This document shows, in pieces, positions 35,582-46,259 of a DNA stretch of 64,000 bases; positions within the stretch are counted from its first letter, which is position 1, and every line of letters starts with the position of its first letter. A model generated the notes under the pieces. The model saw only the letters and a program-made list of their open reading frames with translations. It ran no database searches and was not told the DNA's origin. Source of the DNA: Sophora flavescens (Eukaryota; Streptophyta; Magnoliopsida; Fabales; Fabaceae); the NCBI GenBank assembly GCA_030762895.1, contig CM061063.1, positions 96,990,210 to 97,054,209 on the forward strand. The letters run 5' to 3'. A program made the position numbers and the translations under genes.

Positions 35582-37177
35582 GTAAGAGGGGATTGCCTAG
35601 GGATATTCAATGACTATATGCATGTGTGTATGTGTTTGCTTGAGTGATTTGAATATTATTGTGATATTGAGCCAATACTTGAATAACTTGTTTACTTGAA
35701 CTATTGTGGTTATTACTTGAAGTTGAACATTACTTGCTTTAAAGTGTTATGAATTATATATATGTGATGAACTGTCGTTAACTGTGATATTATTGTTGAG
35801 AATATATTACTGTTGATTGAGGTTTGAGAAGCTGGACTTGAGTCTGTGCACAATGATTATAAAGGATTAAAAGCCTTGAATGGAAATTTGAAAGTATTGG
35901 TTTCATTTATAAAAGTTCCTTGTTTAAAATGCTTACTTCAAGAAAATGAGATTCTTATTTTGAAAAGAAATGTTGAAGTGTTTTTAAGACGATAGAAACT
36001 ACCTTTTTTATGATCCAAAGTTGGTACGAGAGAAAACCTTTTTCGAACTATGTGTTTTACGAAGGAAAAACCCTTGAAAATATTTGACTTTATTCCATCA
36101 AGGAATTTCAAATACAAACGAATTTCCTAAATGTTTTAAAAAAAGATTTTGCAAAGGAAAAGGATTTTCTCCTAAATGATTTGGAAACGTTCCGGTTACT
36201 TGGATAAGTGACCGAGGTTTTGTTTTGGATTTGACTTTCACTGAGCGAAAAAGGTAAACACATGAGAATTGAATCTAGTTCGCGAGACGTCGCTGCTAGT
36301 ATTCTGTAATATGCATTTTGATTCTTGATCTGTGCCACGTTGTTGTGGACTGTGTGTCCTAATCACGTTGTTGTGGACTGAGTGTCCTAATCACGTTGTT
36401 GTGGACTGTGTGTCCTAATCATGTTGTTATAGACCGTGTGTCCTAAGCACGTTGTGATGAACGTTGTTAATTGTGAATGTTGTTTTCTACGACCACAAGC
36501 CTAGGACTGGTGCATCGGTCTAAGGTGTTGTGATTGGGCACTCGGACTGCGTGTCCCATGTTGATGTTGATAATTTCAAAATGGTGAAATTTATGAATAG
36601 TCGCTAGCCTTTGAGCTTCGACAACGAATGAGAACGAACACAAAGAAAACATTGAGAACTAAATATTTTACATTTGCATTTACGGCAGACGTGCCCGACA
36701 TGGTTTTAACGTGAGACCTTAATAGGAAAGGTATCATGTGACGGTGTATTATCGTTGTTCTTAAATTGGACAATGAGACGGTGTACGTGTATCATTGTGC
36801 CTAAATGGACAATGAAATGGCGTGCATAATTGTTGTGCCTAATTGGCCAATGAGATGGTGTATTATCTTTGTGCTTAGCTGGCCAATGAGACGGTGTATT
36901 ATCGTTGTGCTTAGCTAGCCAATGAGAAGGTGTATCGAGCCTGATCAACTCATTTGAAGGATGTTGGGATCTCCGGAGATTAAGAATAGAGCCTGATGAT
37001 AGAAGTGTCATGCATTATCTTTGTAAAATTGATTGATTCAGGTATGAGACCCACTGACATAGTACTTGTTATTTACCTATGAGAAATGTTTAGAATGTTA
37101 ATATGCCAAGGTGTTGTATGTATCATATGTATGGTTGTTGTATGATATATCCATTTGCCGGTGTCTCACTCTTACAG
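35582..37177 (+). other. Putative intron-like block in LTR A (5' copy)
   Basis: Opens GGAAG|GTAAGAGG at 35582 and closes TCTCACTCTTACAG at 37177, both good plant splice consensus. Length 1596. The donor sits in a perfect inverted repeat (35566-35586, arms CTTACCTTC and GAAGGTAAG). The block body is the part shared with LTR types B and C. Confidence 0.5.
36738..36925 (+). repeat. Minisatellite of about 36-37 bases inside the intron-like block
   Basis: About five imperfect copies, each containing GAGACGGTGTATTATCGTTG and ending GGCCAAT or GGACAAT. The matching place in the 3' LTR (42912-43090) has about four. A related 27-28-base repeat, with GTTGTGGACTGTGTGTCC, lies just upstream at 36335-36440. 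Confidence 0.75.
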
Positions 37178-37650
37178 TTATATCAGGTATCTTCGGGTTT
37201 TGCTGTAGTACCTTGGTACTCTAGTACCGATGTTGCAGAGGAGTCTTTCTGAGTCACTCGAAGACCTAGTGTTAGATGTTGGGAAAGTATTCTGATTGGG
37301 GGTCTCTCTAGTGAATATTTGATAGAATGGCCAGCTTAGGAGTATGAGTTGGGTTGTATATCTAAAGGGGTCGGTGGATGTAGTGTTATATACATCCATC
37401 TGTAGTTTAAACTTTCTCTTTCGAAAATGGAAACTTATAGAAATGGTGTATGTCATGGTAACTTTGTTACGAATGTGACCTTACTTTTTAAATGTATGTA
37501 TGATGGATTTCAGAGTTATCCTTGAAGAAAATTTTTATACCCCAGTTTTCTGACTTAAAAGAAAACAATTTTCCGAAAGCCACCTGCAAATTATCTTTTG
37601 ACTTACATCCGCATGTGTTACGTAGTAATACCCAAGGGGGGCGTTACACG

Positions 37651-37665
37651 TGGTATCAGAGCTGG
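37651..37665 (+). other. Primer binding site, initiator tRNA-Met
   Basis: TGGTATCAGAGCTGG starts two bases after the LTR end at 37648. It is complementary to the 3' end of plant initiator tRNA-Met, the usual primer of this gypsy group. Confidence 0.9.
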
Positions 37666-37830
37666 TCGAGTCTTTCGGTATCTTTGGGAAATAGGTCTGT
37701 TATGTTGACGTTGTGTTTTCTCTGAATTAAGTTTTATTTGTATTACTTCTTAGAAGTAATGTGTGTTGATACGCTTTTACACATTTCATTTTTGGGTTGT
37801 GGCCTGACTAATTTGTTCGGCAGGTCAGTT

Positions 37831-39027
37831 ATGGAACCAGCACCAGAAGGTGGACATGGAGGAGGACGTGGACGCGGTCGTGGACGTGGTCGTGGACGTG
37901 GTCACAGAGGTGGTCCTATTGGCGGTCGTGCCACTATGAATGCGAATTATGACGGCGGGATGGACTTCGCTGCCCAAGCTTTGGCTGACGTTGCTGCTGC
38001 CATAGCTCTTCAGACGGCTAATGCTGCTGCCCAGAACCAACAGGAGCAACAGAGGGCAGAACAAGCTACAGAGGGAAGGCATCTGGATGCTTTCCGATGT
38101 CAGAATCCATCACAGTTTGATGGAGACGTGGATCCAATAAAGGATGATCTTTGGATTCAAGAGCTGGAGAAGATCTTTGAGCTGGTGCACACCCCAGAGG
38201 GAGCAAAGGTGCCTTATGCAACATTCCAACTGATTGGAGATGCTGAATACTGGTGGGAGGGCACCAGACAACTGCTGGTAGCTGAGCATCAGGCAATCAC
38301 TTGGGGAGTATTTCGCTACAAATTTCTGGACAAATATTTTCCCCATAGTGCTCGGACAGAGAAAGAGCAGGAATTCCTGAGGCTGAGTCAGCGGGACATG
38401 ACAGTGGGGGAATATGCGGCAAGGTTTGAGTCCCTTGCCAATTATTTTCGCTTTTTCCAGAACAACCCCGACGAGGAGTGGAAGTGCGAAAGGTTTGAAG
38501 CCGGTCTTCGCTTCAAGATCAAGGAATCCGTGATGCCATTGGAAATTCAGAATTTCCAAGCCTTAGTAGAGAAGTGTAGAAAAGTGGAACTAATGAGGAA
38601 GGAAAGAGGCAACAGAGAAACTATTACAGGACCCACTCGTTCGAAAGACCAATATCAAAATCAGAATCAGAAAGGGAAGCAACATCGGAGGGAACCTTAT
38701 TTCCGTACACAAGGGAATGACCAGAATTAACAAAAGCATCGTTCTAATAATTATGAATCGGGAAGAGGAAGTCAATAGAACCGAAACCGAGACCAAGTTA
38801 GGATATGTTACAAGTGTGGAGACCCAGACCACATGGCTAATGTTTGCCCACGCAAAGGAGTGAAGTGTTTCAATTGTGGACAATTAGGACACTTCTCAAG
38901 GGATTGTAATGCACCGAGGTTTGGAAAGGCTGTCAACACCTCAGGGACTGGTAGACCCACGGCGAAGGGAATAGTCTACACTATGACTGGCGCTGGAGCT
39001 TCACAATCTGACGATCTTTTACAATAG
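37831..39027 (+). pseudogene. gag: Gag polyprotein with RG-rich N-terminus and two zinc knuckles, two stops
   Basis: The start is taken at 37831 (MEPAPEGGHGGGRGRGRGRG), after the leader. An in-frame upstream ATG at 37738 exists but has no family support. Residues about 1-30 form a Gly/Arg repeat that could bind RNA. Residues about 75-270 are the gag domain (DDLWIQELEKIFE, YWWEGTRQ, FLDKYFP, FRFFQNNPDEEW). Then come CYKCGDPDHMANVC and CFNCGQLGHFSRDC, both CX2CX4HX4C. TAA at 38728-38730 and TAG at 38776-38778 cut the protein before the knuckles; both fit a Gln codon changed by C to T. The frame otherwise continues to TAG at 39025. No protease follows. Confidence 0.9.
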
Positions 39028-39683
39028 AAGTAGTGTTGAAAAATTTCACAATTTGAAGGTCTTATGGCAGTGGTCTATAATTCTAAGTTGTAATAGGATT
39101 CTAAGTATAATCGCGTTTTGACGCCCTTAAGTATTTGACTCTCTAGGGTATCCTATGTTACTAGTCTTTCCAGTGAATGTATGTTTCTTATGACTTTTGG
39201 GAATGAAAGTCTCTTTAAGAAATTTATTCCAGTTCCCTTCTCTTTTGATTGTTGTGGTCAGTTTAGACTTTGGATCCAATCTTTCTTTTCCTAGAGTTGT
39301 GAATTGACTTGTTGTTGCACGGGATGGGTATGTTTATAAAAGAAGTTTGTCGATGAAACTTAATCTAATCACTTTTAATTATGGTGGAAGTGATTCAGTT
39401 TGAATTCTTATCGAACTGTTACTCTTTTAAATTGTTGATCAGGGAATTCTAGTGAAAGGCGAAACTTTTTGGATTCAAGATTGTAAACGTGTACCGATCA
39501 TACATTTTTACCTCCTTGAACCTACTAAAGGATCTTCATAAATTAGATGCTTCTGTATTCTTTTGGATCGATAAAATTCTTTTAGATACTTTCTTCTGAT
39601 AGTAAGATCTGGATGGTGAGAGATCCTGTTAGGTTTCTAGTTACGTAATTTCGAGGATGAAATTCTTTTTAGAAGGGTAGAGT
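39028..39683 (+). other. Noncoding 3' internal segment and polypurine tract
   Basis: No gene is seen. It corresponds to the 850-base spacer at 11-861 on the minus strand. It ends AGAAGGGTAGAGT just before the LTR, the likely polypurine tract. The ATTTCGAGGATGAAATTC box at 39650 is also present at the window start. Confidence 0.65.
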
Positions 39684-40294
39684 TGTAACACCCTATTTTT
39701 CGTATGCTTCTTTATCAGTGAATACATGCTTTAATGTATTTATTTTTGATAAAATCCAGAGGATGATTTTATTTAAAATAAAATCATTTTCTTGTGTTGT
39801 TTTACCTTATGAAGTCACAGTAAAATTTTCGGTCGAAAATTCAGACGAAAATAGGTCTGGTTTCTCACCGCCAGTACAAGTTTACTGAGCTAGAGACAAA
39901 ATTTTAATTCGTGAATGAGACGGTTAGTGTTTTTATGATGTTTTTTGTGGGTTTGGAGTTTTTCAAAAAATCTTGTTCTGGGCCAAATCTTAGGGATTTC
40001 CCGGGTGAAATCATCGGGAAATCCGATCGGGGAAGTCATATGATACGCAATGGAGCAGAGCATCAAGAGGATGAAGTGACATGGAGTTACTTGATGTGAA
40101 GGCTATGACACACCTAAGAAAAAGTTAATCTTGACTTTATTTCAAAATCTCACTTTTTCATCTTTCTCTCTCCAATCACATCACATCACCTTAACTCCTT
40201 ATCCTCTATAAAAGCAACCCACCTTCTTTCTTCTTCTTTCTTATCTTCTTTCTTCTTCTTTCCCCTCAAAATCGTGACCCCCTCCCCCATTCTC

Positions 40295-40302
40295 TATAAA
40301 TA
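40295..40302 (+). promoter_or_regulatory. TATA box of LTR A
   Basis: CTCTATAAATACCC about 610 bases into the LTR, followed by a C/T-rich stretch where transcription would start. Equivalent boxes lie at 16382-16389 and 57474-57481 on the minus strand. Confidence 0.7.
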
Positions 40303-40739
40303 CCCTTCATTTCCACCATTCATCACTTTCCTCCATTTTCTCACATTTTCACTTTACTACCTTTCTTCTTCTTCTTCTTCTTTCTTACAAAGTTTACATT
40401 TTTATCAAGCCTTTTACTTTAAGTTCTTCATCAAAGTTCTTCATATTGTTGAGGGTAATGATCCTATGTTGTTTATTTTTCAATTTCTTGGCTTTATGTT
40501 CATAGTTTTGCTTTAAGTTTCCTTTAAGCTTTCAAACTTCTAAACCTCTCAAAAATGGTAGAAAACTCCTTTTGTGTTGAAACCAATTTCTATATTCTTT
40601 CATTTACTCATACTATCACATACTAAAATGTTGTGTAAAACAAAGTTTCCTAACCTCTTCTTTCTAAGGAGACCGAAACCATGTATATAGTTTAGATGGA
40701 TCTTGTTTCAACTTTTACAAGTATGAGTTTGTATTTAAG

Positions 40740-41480
40740 ATTTCATTTCCAAAATGATCATGGATCAAGACTCGTTTATGTTAAAGGATGCTATGTCTAA
40801 GTGATTGGAAAGTTTAAATTTTTGTTTTCCAAAATGATCATGGACCAAAGCTCCTTTATGTTAAAGGATGCTATGTCTAAGTGATTGGAAAATTTAAAGA
40901 TTTTTACTCTATTTTTATAAAGACCAAAACCAATTAGTTTTTAAGCAATGATGTTTAAGTTTTGTTTTCCAAAATGATCATGGATTAAGACTCCTTGACA
41001 TAGGAGGATGCTAAGTCCAAGAGATTGGAGAGTTTGAAGATTTCTAACCCCTTTTTCTTGAAAAGGTCGAAACCTTCAATGGTTACGGTAAAGATGTTGA
41101 GTTTTGTTTTCCAAAGTGATCATGGACTAAAAATCTCCTTTATGTTAAAGGATGCTATGTCTAAGTGATTGGAAAGTTTAAAATGTTTTCTTGCTTTATT
41201 TTCCTATGATGGCCGAATGTAACATTTGACCTAGGATGTGTTATTCTATTTTGTTTTCCAAGATGATTATGGATTAAATCTCCTTTATGTTAAAGGATGC
41301 TATGTCCAAAAGATTGGATGATTTAAAGATCTCTAACCTCACAAACTTGTTAAGGCCGAACCTAAGAGTTCATGGTCTAAGACATTTGATTTTTCCATTT
41401 TACGAAATGATCATGGTTTCAAGCTCCTTACTATGTATGGATGCTAACCTAAAGAGATTGGAAAGTTTAGAAATTTCTAG
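40740..41480 (+). repeat. Imperfect tandem units with hairpins in the exon-like part of LTR A
   Basis: About six units of 80-150 bases, each with TTTTCCAAAATGATCATGGA, then CTCCTTTATGTTAAAGGATG, then CTATGTCTAAGTGATTGGAA. TCCTTTA and TAAAGGA form a perfect 7-base stem around TGT. The same units occur at 15290-15950 and at 56390-56897. Confidence 0.75.
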
Positions 41481-41789
41481 CTTATTTATCTATGCTTGGC
41501 CGAAACCCTAAGTCAAGAACTTAGTGGGATTTTTAATTCAACTTTGTTAAAAGATCATTGTTTATGAACTCCTAACACTTAAGGATCATAAATCCATGAG
41601 TTGTATTATTTTCGAGAATCTCTAACCCTAAGAACTATTCTTGGCTAAACCTATACCTTGTGGTTTAGTGTTCTTGTTTGATTTTAACTTGTGATTTTGT
41701 GTTCATAACCTTAGACTTTCATCGCGGAGGAAACAAGGACGTTCGTGGTTTACCTCTCCAAGCATCTAATCTCCTTACCGTCACGGAAG

Positions 41790-43330
41790 GTAAGAGGGGA
41801 TTGCCTAGGGATATTCAATGGCTATATGCATGTGTGTATGTGTTTGCTTGAGTGATTTGAATATTATTGTGATATTGAGCCAATATTTGAATAACTTGTT
41901 TACTTGAACTATTGTGGTTATTAGTTGAAGTTAAACATTACTTGCTTTAAAGTGTCATGAATTATATCTATGTGATGAATTGTCATTAACTGTGATATTA
42001 TTGTTGAGAATATATTACTGTTGATTGAAGTTTGAGAAGCCGGACTTGAGTCTATGTACAATGATTATAAAGGATTAAAAGCCTTAGTAAGCCTTGAATA
42101 GAACTTTGAAAGTATTGGTTTCATTTATAAAAGTTCCTTGTTTAAAATGCTTACTTCAAGAAAATGAGATTCTTATTTTGAAAAGAAATGTTGAAGTGTT
42201 TTTAAGACGATAGAAACTACCCTTTTTATGATCGAAAGTTGATACGAGAGAAAACCTTTTTCAAACTATGTGTTTTATGAAGGAAAAACCCTTGAAAATA
42301 TTTGACTTTATTCCATCAAGGAATTTCAAATACAAACGAATTTCCTAAATGTTTTAAAAAAGATTTTGCAAAGGAAAAGGATTTTCTCCTAAATGATTTG
42401 GAAACATTCCGGTTACTTGGATAGGTGACCGAGGTTTTGTTTTGGATTTGATTTTCACTGAGCGAAAAAGGTAAACACATGAGAATTGAATCTAGTTCGC
42501 GAGACGTTGATTCTAGTATTCTGTAATATGCACGTTGATCCTAGATCCGTGCCACGTTGTTGTGGACTGTGTGTCCTAATCATGTTGTTGTGGACTATGT
42601 GTCCTAATCACGTTGTTGTGGACCATGTGTCCTAAACATGTTGTGATGAACGTTGTTAAATGTGAATGTTGTTTTCTACGTCCACAAACCTAGAACTGGT
42701 GCATCGGTCTAAGGTGTTGTGTTTGAGCACTCGGACTGCGTGTCCCGTGTTGATGTTGATAATTTCAAAATGGTGAAATTTATGAATAGTCACTAGCCTT
42801 TGAGCTTCGACAACGAATGAGAACGAACACAAAGAAAACATCGAGAACTAAATGTTTTACATTTGCATTTACAACAGACGTGCCCGACATGGTTTTAACG
42901 TGAGACCTTAACAGGAAAGGTATCATGTGACGGTGTATTATCATTATTCTTAAATTGGACAATGAGACGGTGTACGTGTATCGTTGTGCCTAAATGGACA
43001 ATTAAACGACATGCATAATCGTTGTGCCTAAATGGCCAATGAGACGGTGTATTATCGTTGTGCTTAGCTAGCCAATGAGATGGTGTATCGAGCATGATCA
43101 ACTCATTTGAAGGATGTTGGGATCTCCGGAGATTAAGAATAGAGCCTGATGATAGAAGCGTCATGCATTATCTTTATAAAATTGATTGCTTCAGGTATGT
43201 GACCCACTGAAATAGTACTTGTTGTTTACCTATGAGGAATGTTTAGAATGTTAATATGCCAAGGTTTTGTATGTATCATGTGTATGGTTGTTGTATGATA
43301 TATCCATTTGTCGGTGTCTCACTCTTACAG
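41790..43330 (+). other. Putative intron-like block in LTR A (3' copy)
   Basis: Opens GGAAG|GTAAGAGG and closes CTCACTCTTACAG. Length 1541, shorter than the 5' copy partly because one 36-base minisatellite unit is missing. Confidence 0.5.
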
Positions 43331-43798
43331 TTATATCAGGTATCTTCTGGTTTTGCTGTAGTACCTTGGTACTCTAGTACCGATGTTGTAGAGGAGTCTT
43401 TCTGAGTCACTTGAAGACCTAGTGTTAGAGGTTGGGAAAGTATTCTGATTGGGGGTCTCTCCAATGAATATTTGATAGAATGACCAGCTTAGGAGTATGA
43501 GTTGGGTTGTATATCTAAAGGGGTCGGTGGATGTAGTGTTATATACATCCATCTGTAGTTTAAACTTTCTCTTTCGAAAATGGAAACTTATAGAAATGTT
43601 GTCATGGTAACTTTATTATGAATGTGACCTTACGTTTTAAATGTATGTATGATGGATTTCAGAGTTATCCTTAAAGAAAATTTTTATACCCCAGTTTTCT
43701 GACTTAAAAGAAAACAATTTTCCGAAAGCAACCAGCAAATTATCTTTTGACTTACTTCCACATGTGTTACGTAGTAATGCCCAAGGGGGGACGTTACA

Positions 43799-45135
43799 AG
43801 TCACCCCGATTGCAGGAAGTTCATTGCTGACTCTTGGCGAGACCCTATTATTGGCTGTCCCATGACTCTCTTGACTGGAACTTCTTACTGCAGGTTCTTC
43901 AGTCCTTTGGTTTTAATGCTCAGGTTCGCTCTTGGATTGAATCTATTTTACTCTCTGCTAAGTTGTCTATGTCAATTACTGGTATGGCCATCGGTTTCTT
44001 TAACTACAAGCGTGGGGTTCGGCAGGGTGATCCCTTGTCCCCCCTCCTCTTTTGCTTAGCCGAGGAGGTTCTCAGTAGAGGCATCACCAAGCTAGTCAAA
44101 GATGGTAAGTTGCAATTGATGTCTGGCCCAATAAATCTCAAAATGCCTAGCCATGTTCTTTATGCGGATGATATTTTAATTTTCTGCAGAGCTTCAAAAA
44201 CAAGCCTAAGCAATCTGTTGTCCCTTTTTAAGGAGTATGAGCAGGTTTCTGTTCAGGTTGTTAGTACTGAAAAATCCAAGTTCTACACTGGGTGCATCTC
44301 TGGTTCAAGAAGGGTTGTTCTTTCTCAGATCCTTGGATTCTCTCATGGTGCTCTTCCTTTTGCTTATTTGGGTGTCCCTATCTTCAAAGGTAGGCTAAAA
44401 AGGCTGCATCTTGCCCCTATTGCAGATAAAATCAAGTGCAAGCTAGTTGCTTGGAAGGGATCCCTTCTCTCTATCATAGGGAGAGTTCAACAGGTAAGAT
44501 CCATTTCTCTTGGTATGCTAATGTATAGCTTTCATCTTTATGCATGGCCTGTTAGCTTATTGAATTCTGTTGACAAGTGGTTGAGAAACTTTGTCTGGGC
44601 TGGTGATATTAAAATCAAAAAGATTGTTACTGTTTCTTGGAATAAGGTTTGCAAACCTTACAATGAAGAAGGGCTAGGCATTAGACCCATTAAAGCTATT
44701 AACAGGGCATGTTTGCTAAAGTTGAGCTGGGATTTTGTTTCATCAAAGAATGAATGGTCTACTTTGCTTCAAGCGAGAACCATTAGGCATAACAAAGCAA
44801 TCAGCCACCACATTTCCTCTTCTCTTTGGCCCGGAATTAAGTGCTACTTTGATGAGGTTTTGAAGAATGTTTCCTGGAATTTGGGGGATGGTAGGAGCAT
44901 CAACTTTTGGGTTGATAAATGGCTGCCAAAACCTGTCTCAGTACCTAAATATTCCTCATGATGTGCGTACTAGGAAGCCCCAAGGACAAATGGAAGACGG
45001 TTCAGCAGCCATAGAGGCAAACAAAGGCCCTAGGAGTTGACGTATAGAGAAAACCCTAGCAGAGCCTGGGTGCCAACATAGTTGGGATGCCTTCTTCTAT
45101 AGTGATGCCTTAGCATGCCATAGCCTTTAATTAAA
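43799..45135 (+). mobile_element. LINE remnant with internal deletions
   Basis: The first 60 bases encode a HPDCRKFIADSW-like stretch from the linker between LINE endonuclease and RT. A jump into RT follows (43834-44961), then another jump to the 3' tail, GGTGCCAACATAGTTGGGATGCC near 45070-45090, and an A-rich end at about 45131. The LTR element to the left ends inside it, so the LINE was there first and its 5' part is no longer beside it. Confidence 0.85.
43861..44961 (+). pseudogene. LINE ORF2 reverse transcriptase fragment
   Basis: Reads DSLDWNFLLQVLQSFGFN, GVRQGDPLSPLLFCLAEEVL, then the catalytic YADDILIFCRA, the thumb region AYLGVPIFKGRLKRLHLAPI and the connection region NFVWAGDIKIKKIVTVSW. 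It is typical of plant L1. The N-terminal endonuclease is missing, and the frame ends at 44961 shortly after the INFWVDKWLP motif, so the zinc-ribbon and RNase H regions are absent. It is inactive. Confidence 0.92.
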
Positions 45136-45145
45136 AAAATAATAA

Positions 45146-45339
45146 TCACTATCATCTTAAGAAATAAAATTCAAACAACCATTGTTTTATAATCTTATTT
45201 TAATTAATATAATGTCACAAAAATATATTTTATTTTTTATCACATATTTATAACTTCAAATTATATTTATTTTATTTTTTACTTTTATCTTTTTTTTATT
45301 ATTATGAAGCCCGTGCGATGCACGGGTACAATAATCTAG
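45146..45339 (+). mobile_element. Helitron 3' terminus (5' limit uncertain)
   Basis: A hairpin with 7-base arms CCCGTGC and GCACGGG (45310-45316, 45320-45326; loop GAT) is followed nine bases later by CTAG and then T. This is the classic Helitron 3' end: stem-loop, short spacer, CTRR, insertion before T. An A|TC at 45145-45147 just after the LINE tail could be the 5' end, giving a 194-base element, but that end has no other support. No helicase is present. Confidence 0.65.
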
Positions 45340-46259
45340 TTGATAATCAAACTAAGATGTGATATTTACTTAACTATATTCTTTATTTTATTTATTACTT
45401 TAAACAATAACTTTGTTGTTAATTGAGGAGTATCAGTTTAATCTTTTAATATTTTGTTATAAAACAATGATTTTCAAGTACAATTTATATTTCATTATTT
45501 TGTTACCATCAGCCATCACTTTATTACTTTTTATTTATATAGTCACATTTTTGCTTTAGGGACCTAATTGAAAATTTTATATAAGTTCAGAGACCCAATT
45601 AAAAACTTTTTAGTTTAGGGACCCAATTGAAAATTTTACATAAGTTCAGGGACCTAATTATAATTTTTTAATTCAGTATCTAATTGAAAATTATCAAATA
45701 GTCCAGGGACCAACTCAATAATTAAATATGTCATATATATCGGTTTATACAATTCAACCAATGTCTCACTGGTTCGACCAATGACCCACTGACCTTGTGC
45801 CTCAACCAAGACGATCATCGGTCCGATTTTAATAACACTGCTTTTTTTTTACTCTAATAACTTAAAAAGTTTGATGTCTCCCATTTGAACAAGGTTCGAT
45901 CCTCAAATTTTTCAACTTCAATTTTTTTTCCTTTTCCTCTTAAGTAAACATAACATATGGTGTGTTCTTGAAAAAATCGACAGAAGCTTCAGTGGGAATA
46001 AAACACGCAACCTATTGACTTAAATGGGAACAAATGGGCGAATGACCATCAGCCTAAACATTGATGTTTAGTTAATGACTATCTTCTTTATATTTATAAC
46101 CTATTGTTATTTTGTTTGATTTACGATTTAAAATTTATATAATGGATCGTGACAGTCACACTTAAGGAAACCAATTTTCATATTTTAAATTATTTTCAAT
46201 TGTCCGTTGATTTTAATATTATTATTATTAACTAATTAAATGTTTACAACACTACTATT
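45340..46259. other. AT-rich noncoding DNA with short GGGACC repeats
   Basis: No gene is seen. Between about 45556 and 45712 a unit of 45-50 bases, built on GGGACCTAATTGAAAATTTT and ATAAGTTCAG, recurs four times with decay. The rest looks like old, unassigned repeat sequence. Confidence 0.6.

Larger units (their letters stand above)
35221..37648 (+). repeat. 5' LTR, type A, truncated at its 5' side
   Basis: Matches about 41440-43798 of the 3' LTR. It begins within the repeated GATTGGAAAGTTTAGA segment and ends GGGGGGCGTTACA. The U3 and TATA are missing, so this copy cannot drive transcription. It contains the intron-like block and a minisatellite (36738-36925). Confidence 0.88.
35221..43798 (+). 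mobile_element. Gag-only Ty3/gypsy element with about 4.1-kb LTRs (5' LTR truncated)
   Basis: A truncated 5' LTR (35221-37648), initiator tRNA-Met primer site, a gag and a 0.65-kb noncoding tail are followed by a full 3' LTR (39684-43798). The internal region is only about 2.0 kb and has no pol, so the LTRs are twice as long as the interior. This resembles the published class of terminal-repeat retrotransposons carrying only GAG. The right end enters a LINE at 43799. The left partner of the target duplication is lost. Confidence 0.85.
39684..43798 (+). repeat. 3' LTR, type A (4115 bases, complete)
   Basis: Starts TGTAACACCC and ends GACGTTACA. In order: a conserved U3 block (about 39840-39925), TATA at 40295, a repeat-rich exon-like part (40740-41480), an intron-like block (41790-43330), and a final part with GTAGTACCTTGGTACTC. 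It is the same type as the solo LTR 53939-58092. Confidence 0.92.

Noticed and set aside
36706..37011. Minus-strand repetitive peptide (PSHWPAKHKDN units), also at 42895-43164
   Set aside because: It is the antisense reading of the 36-base minisatellite in the intron-like block; a unit length divisible by three keeps the frame open by chance.
43799..45135. A functional reverse transcriptase gene
   Set aside because: The catalytic YADD is present, but endonuclease, zinc region and RNase H are deleted and the frame joins unrelated parts of the LINE.
45556..45712. CRISPR-like array (regular GGGACC units)
   Set aside because: Units are diverged, spacers are not unique, there are no cas genes, and the setting is a plant nuclear genome.
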